Shown here in pieces: positions 5,884 to 8,697 of a DNA stretch of 8,697 nt. Both the position numbers and the translations under genes were made by a program. The stretch is from assembly GCA_038326995.1 (NCBI GenBank), contig JBBQKP010000143.1, positions 1-8,697 of the forward strand. The letters are read 5' to 3'. Below the pieces are notes generated by a model. It had not been told where the DNA came from. It was given only the letters and a program-made list of their open reading frames with translations, and made no database searches. The stretch comes from JBBQKP01 sp038326995. Lineage in GTDB: Bacteria; Planctomycetota; Phycisphaerae; Tepidisphaerales; Tepidisphaeraceae. Within the stretch, counting starts at the first letter, position 1. Each line of letters opens with the position of its first letter.

Positions 5884-5955
5884 TTACTTGCTCTTCTTCG
5901 AAGTCTTCTTGGTCGCCTTCTTCGTGGTCTTCTTAGCTGCTGCTTTCTTTGCCAT
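5884..5955 (-). CDS. 23-residue lysine-rich basic peptide
   Basis: The gene has 24 codons, ATG at 5953-5955 to TAA at 5884-5886. The peptide starts MAKKAAAKK and continues TTKKATKKTSKKSK. Eleven of 23 residues are lysine, the rest almost only Ala, Thr and Ser, with no acidic or hydrophobic residue beyond Met and Ala. Lysine pairs fall at 3-4, 8-9, 12-13, 16-17 and 20-21, giving a KKxx period of four. This is the composition of the tails of bacterial histone H1-like proteins and of other nucleic-acid-binding Lys/Ala-rich tails, so DNA or RNA binding is a reasonable inference; no standalone family of this size is known to me. Reality of the gene rests on the unusually good signals before it: a 10-nt perfect Shine-Dalgarno sequence 7 nt upstream and a promoter-like TTGACG/TAGGAT pair. 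Different codons are used for the repeated units (AAG mostly, one AAA), so it is not a simple DNA slippage repeat. Confidence 0.75.
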   Translation of the reverse strand: MAKKAAAKKTTKKATKKTSKKSK

Positions 5956-5962
5956 ATTCGTG

Positions 5963-5972
5963 TCACCTCCTT
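5963..5972 (-). promoter_or_regulatory. Full-length Shine-Dalgarno sequence of the small peptide gene
   Basis: On the minus strand AAGGAGGTGA is complementary over ten bases to the usual 3' end of bacterial 16S rRNA. It ends 7 nt before ATG 5955. No other gene in the window has a site like this, pointing to high translation of the peptide. Confidence 0.85.
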
Positions 5973-5985
5973 TCCTTTTAGTCCT

Positions 5986-6013
5986 ATCCTAAATCGTGTC
6001 CGACAATCGTCAA
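5986..6013 (-). promoter_or_regulatory. Predicted sigma70-type promoter of the small peptide gene
   Basis: On the minus strand TTGACG (6008-6013) is separated by 16 nt from TAGGAT (5986-5991). Five of six and four of six bases match the -35 and -10 consensus. Transcription would start near 5979, giving a 5' leader of about 24 nt that consists almost only of the ribosome binding site. Confidence 0.55.
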
Positions 6014-6107
6014 CGGGGATTACCCGTCTTGACAGGAAAAAATCGTAGATGTTGTGTCGCGCTCGATCTCGTCCACCGCATGATGGGCCTATTCACTCAT
6101 CACCGCC

Positions 6108-6779
6108 TTAAGATGGGGTGCGTCGGATGGAGTCGAGTTTTTGTCGGAAAATCGTTGCAAGTCGTACTTTCATCGGCGCGATTGCCGCGCAATCTTGATT
6201 CGTGAGGCGCAAAACCGAAGTGACGGGAAGAGACAATCCGCACGGATTGATGAACTGAAAATAATTTAGATTTGTTGTCAGATTGAGCGCGAGGCCGTGC
6301 ATTGTCACGCCGCGCTTCACGCGAACACCGACTGCGCACACCTTCGCGAGCGGTGCTATTTCATTATCCTTCTCGCGCGCCCAAACGCCCACGTTTGCAG
6401 GGCTCAACTCACTCTCAATACCGATTTGAAATAGTGCTTCGATGATCACTTCCTGAAGCAGCCGCACATATGCGCCGACGGAAAGTGTGTAGTCAATGAG
6501 TCGAATGATGGGGTAGACGACGAGTTGTCCCGGGCCGTGGAACGTCACGTTGCCGCCGCGATCGCTCTCGATTAGTTCGATGCCGCGTGCTTCGAGTTCA
6601 TCCGCTGAAAACAGCAGATTCTCGGTCGATTTCTGCGATTGTCGGCCCAGCGTGATGACGGGCGTGTGCTCGAGAAAAAAAATAATTTCTTCGCCGCCGT
6701 TCATTACTTTTTCGTGCGCGCGGTGCTGCTGATCCCAAGCCTGGCGATATCCGATCGTGCCGAGGTCGACGAATTTCAT
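6108..6779 (-). CDS. lipB: Octanoyltransferase (lipoate biosynthesis)
   Basis: A 223-residue cytoplasmic enzyme that moves the octanoyl group from octanoyl-acyl carrier protein to a lysine of lipoyl domains (2-oxoacid dehydrogenase E2, glycine cleavage H protein), after which LipA inserts sulphur. The LipB signature RGGNVTFHGPGQLVVY lies at 74-89. The catalytic pair is present: Lys146 in LAKVCAVGVRVKRG and Cys180 in INPCG, equivalent to Lys135 and Cys169 of the E. coli enzyme. MHGLALNL at 160-167 is also family-typical. The length is normal. The ATG at 6777-6779 starts a standard LipB N-terminus but lacks a Shine-Dalgarno sequence. It lies 28 nt after the stop of the upstream sugar dehydrogenase gene on the same strand, so co-transcription is likely. 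No lipA is in the window. No intrinsic terminator was recognised between its stop and the small peptide promoter. Confidence 0.95.
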   Translation of the reverse strand: MKFVDLGTIGYRQAWDQQHRAHEKVMNGGEEIIFFLEHTPVITLGRQSQKSTENLLFSADELEARGIELIESDRGGNVTFHGPGQLVVYPIIRLIDYTLSVGAYVRLLQEVIIEALFQIGIESELSPANVGVWAREKDNEIAPLAKVCAVGVRVKRGVTMHGLALNLTTNLNYFQFINPCGLSLPVTSVLRLTNQDCAAIAPMKVRLATIFRQKLDSIRRTPS

Positions 6780-6807
6780 CGCGATTCATCATGCCACAAA
6801 TCAGGCG

Positions 6808-8697
6808 TCATACGAGAAGGCCGTCGCTTTCGCGCGGCGGCCTGGTCGCGAGAGAAGCTGGCGCGACTGACGCGGGCGCGAAAGACGATGTCGACTGCGC
6901 GAATGTTGCGATGAAGGTCCGCGATTGGATCGGTGCGTTGATCGTCTGCGATCTCGCGCCGCCAATATTCCATCGAACAAAATTAAGAGGGATGCCCGAG
7001 GCCGTGCGAATCCGTGGCACGGACAGGTCGCGTTGATAGCCGCTCACAACATCGATGCGCGTGCCGTCCTGATAAGGCGTACCGTCGAAGAAGACCGTTC
7101 CATTTCGCGGCACGGTCTGAAGCGTGATCGTCGAGATTCGAGGCAGGAGCGAGACGGAAGTTGATCGCACAGCGCCTTGCTCGTCTCTGGCTCTTAGTGT
7201 GATGATGTATCGCACATTCGTGCCCGCAAACGGCGTACGCGTGGGGATGGTGAACGTGCCGCTCGAAATGCCAGTGCGAGTCGCGAACGGGCGCAAGACG
7301 CTGTCGGTTTGGTAGATGATTGTCCAAGTCAGACGGCTCGGGTCGAGCGTTCCTTCTTCGGTGTCGGTTGCGCCGCCCGAGAAGCTGACGATGGAGTTAC
7401 CGGAAAAGTTTCCGGCGTCGGAGGGAGAACTGATAGACACGCGTGGCGCGTTGTTGCTGGTGTTCACGCTGACAACGGCGGCGGCGCTGTTGGATCGACC
7501 GAACGCGTTGCTGATCAGCACGCTATACCGCGCGTTGTCGTCGCCGGCGGTCAGCGCTGGCGTGGTGTAGCTCGCATTCGTCGCGCCGCTGATTCGCACC
7601 TCGTTGCGGCGCCATTGATAGGTCGGCTGGCCGCTGCTGCTGACGGCCACGCTGAACGTTATGCGCTCGCCCATGGACGCGGAGCGCGACTGAGGCTGCT
7701 GCGTGATTCGTGGCCTGCTCGATGTCGCGGAGTCGATGCGGTAGACAAACCCGCTGGCGTAATTGAGAACCCATACGCTTCCGTCAGGGGCAACATCAAT
7801 GTCGCTCACGGCGCCAAGCGTCAGCCCCCCGACCAGGGGAATGACCCGCGGCGTGGAACCTGTGGTATCCAAGGCGTTGACCCATCCTTCTGAATAATCG
7901 CCAAAGAGATACGTCCCGGTGTAGCGCGCGGGTAAACGAGAAGTGTCTGGTTCGAAGAACGCGGCGCCCGCGATGGCATTGCCTGTAATTTCAGTCCCCG
8001 CTTTGGCGTAGCTGTAGAGCGGCGCAGTCAGACCCGCGGCGGTTGTCGAGCCTTCGGTCGAGGGCCAGCCGAAATCGGCACCCGCGCTGCCTACGTTGAT
8101 TTCCTCTCTCGCGCGTTCGCCGCTGGACCCGACGTCATTGATGAACAGCCGCCCATTTTGCGAGAAACCGAATGTGAACGGATTTCTCAATCCGCGTGCC
8201 CAGATGGCCTGATTGATGCCGGTGGTCTGGTTGAAGAAGGGATTACTTTCGGGAATGGACCCGTCGCGGTTGATGCGGAGGATTTTGCCGAAGGGGGAAT
8301 TGAGGTCGGGCGCAGTTGCAGTCTCGGAGACGTCGCCGGTGGCGATGTAAAGAAACCCGTCGGGCCCGAAGTGCATTGCGCCGCCGTTGTGGTTGGTGGC
8401 GCTGGGCAAGTCGGGAAGATCGAGCAGGACCTCTTCGGAGTCGGGTCGGGCGACGTCGCCTTCGAGCCAGAATCGGATGACCTGATTGTGTACGGTCGGC
8501 ACACTGACAGTGCGATAGATGTAGACATAGCCACTGCCGGGGGTAACTTCGCCGAAATCCGGATCGACCTCGACACTCAGCTGTCCGCGTTCGCCGTCCT
8601 GAGTGTTGGGCGAAACGAAAGCCGCTTCGTTCAACAAAACCCCGTTCTTGATGACCCGCAAGCTGCCTGCCTGTTCCGTAATCAGCGCCCTGCCGTC
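6808..8697 (-). CDS. PQQ-dependent glucose/sorbosone dehydrogenase-like protein with Ig-like and PKD-like domains, 5' partial
   Basis: The visible 629 residues begin in frame at the window edge (DGRALITEQAGSLRVI), so the gene starts outside; TTG 8661 is internal. Residues 1-322 are the six-bladed propeller of the soluble glucose/sorbosone dehydrogenase family: TEQAG at the start, GERGQLSVEVDPDF (34-47), NHNGGAMHFGPDGFLYIATGD (102-122, its histidine 103 matching the catalytic base position of sGDH), FGKILRINRDGSIP (136-149), GLRNPFTFGF (169-178) and GADFGWPSTEG (206-216). This part probably oxidises an aldose or related sugar with PQQ and calcium outside the cytoplasm. Residues about 330-411 are an Ig-like domain (ITQQPQS...YQWRRN...YSVLISNAFG), 416-518 PKD-like (APRVSISSPSDAGNFSG...), and 520-600 the FDGTPY...FVRWNIGGARSQTINAP...FIATF module often found at the end of such proteins. 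The tail is Ala/Ser/Pro-rich with no PEP-CTERM signal. The signal peptide would be upstream. lipB follows after 28 nt. Confidence 0.9.
   Translation of the reverse strand, partial: DGRALITEQAGSLRVIKNGVLLNEAAFVSPNTQDGERGQLSVEVDPDFGEVTPGSGYVYIYRTVSVPTVHNQVIRFWLEGDVARPDSEEVLLDLPDLPSATNHNGGAMHFGPDGFLYIATGDVSETATAPDLNSPFGKILRINRDGSIPESNPFFNQTTGINQAIWARGLRNPFTFGFSQNGRLFINDVGSSGERAREEINVGSAGADFGWPSTEGSTTAAGLTAPLYSYAKAGTEITGNAIAGAAFFEPDTSRLPARYTGTYLFGDYSEGWVNALDTTGSTPRVIPLVGGLTLGAVSDIDVAPDGSVWVLNYASGFVYRIDSATSSRPRITQQPQSRSASMGERITFSVAVSSSGQPTYQWRRNEVRISGATNASYTTPALTAGDDNARYSVLISNAFGRSNSAAAVVSVNTSNNAPRVSISSPSDAGNFSGNSIVSFSGGATDTEEGTLDPSRLTWTIIYQTDSVLRPFATRTGISSGTFTIPTRTPFAGTNVRYIITLRARDEQGAVRSTSVSLLPRISTITLQTVPRNGTVFFDGTPYQDGTRIDVVSGYQRDLSVPRIRTASGIPLNFVRWNIGGARSQTINAPIQSRTFIATFAQSTSSFAPASVAPASLATRPPRESDGLLV

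Noticed and set aside
6029..6034. Perfect TTGACA on the plus strand
   Set aside because: No acceptable -10 box at 16-18 nt (TTGTGT at 17) and no plus-strand gene follows.

Overview
The window looks like a chromosomal fragment of a planctomycete, probably of the Phycisphaerae type. This is inferred from the moderately high G+C, mostly monocistronic genes with long gaps, genes that mostly lack a Shine-Dalgarno sequence, exported proteins without known function, a multi-domain PQQ-type sugar dehydrogenase, and an island of mixed palindromes. No 16S or other strong taxonomic marker is present, so the assignment is tentative.

Layout. Positions 2-154 (+) hold the 3' end of a sugar phosphate isomerase/epimerase. 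Positions 155-1520 contain no convincing gene. From 593 to 1439 this gap is packed with at least seven different inverted-repeat elements, several sharing sequence boxes, lying between two convergent gene ends. Next come an exported protein of unknown function (1521-2270, -), a divergently oriented tandem-GNAT acetyltransferase (2314-3357, +), and a convergent GHMP sugar kinase (3376-4881, -) whose motifs match the kinase domain of plant L-arabinokinase better than classical galactokinase. A 252-bp divergent gap separates this from a small exported helical protein (5134-5601, +).

A strong hairpin terminator at 5716-5751 sits between that gene and a tiny convergent gene (5884-5955, -). The tiny gene encodes a 23-residue peptide with 11 lysines arranged in KKxx steps. 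It has a near-perfect promoter-like pair and a 10-nt perfect Shine-Dalgarno sequence, in contrast to the rest of the window. The last part is a probable minus-strand two-gene unit: a PQQ-dependent glucose/sorbosone dehydrogenase-like protein with Ig-like and PKD-like C-terminal domains (6808-8697, 5' end outside the window), followed 28 nt later by lipB octanoyltransferase (6108-6779).

There is no obvious shared pathway. Three of the gene products (isomerase, kinase, dehydrogenase) act on sugars, but each appears to be a separate transcription unit. The most unusual items are the 23-residue lysine-rich peptide gene and the palindrome island, in which two copies of one hairpin differ by compensatory base-pair changes. 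No defence system, CRISPR array, tRNA, rRNA or transposase gene was seen.
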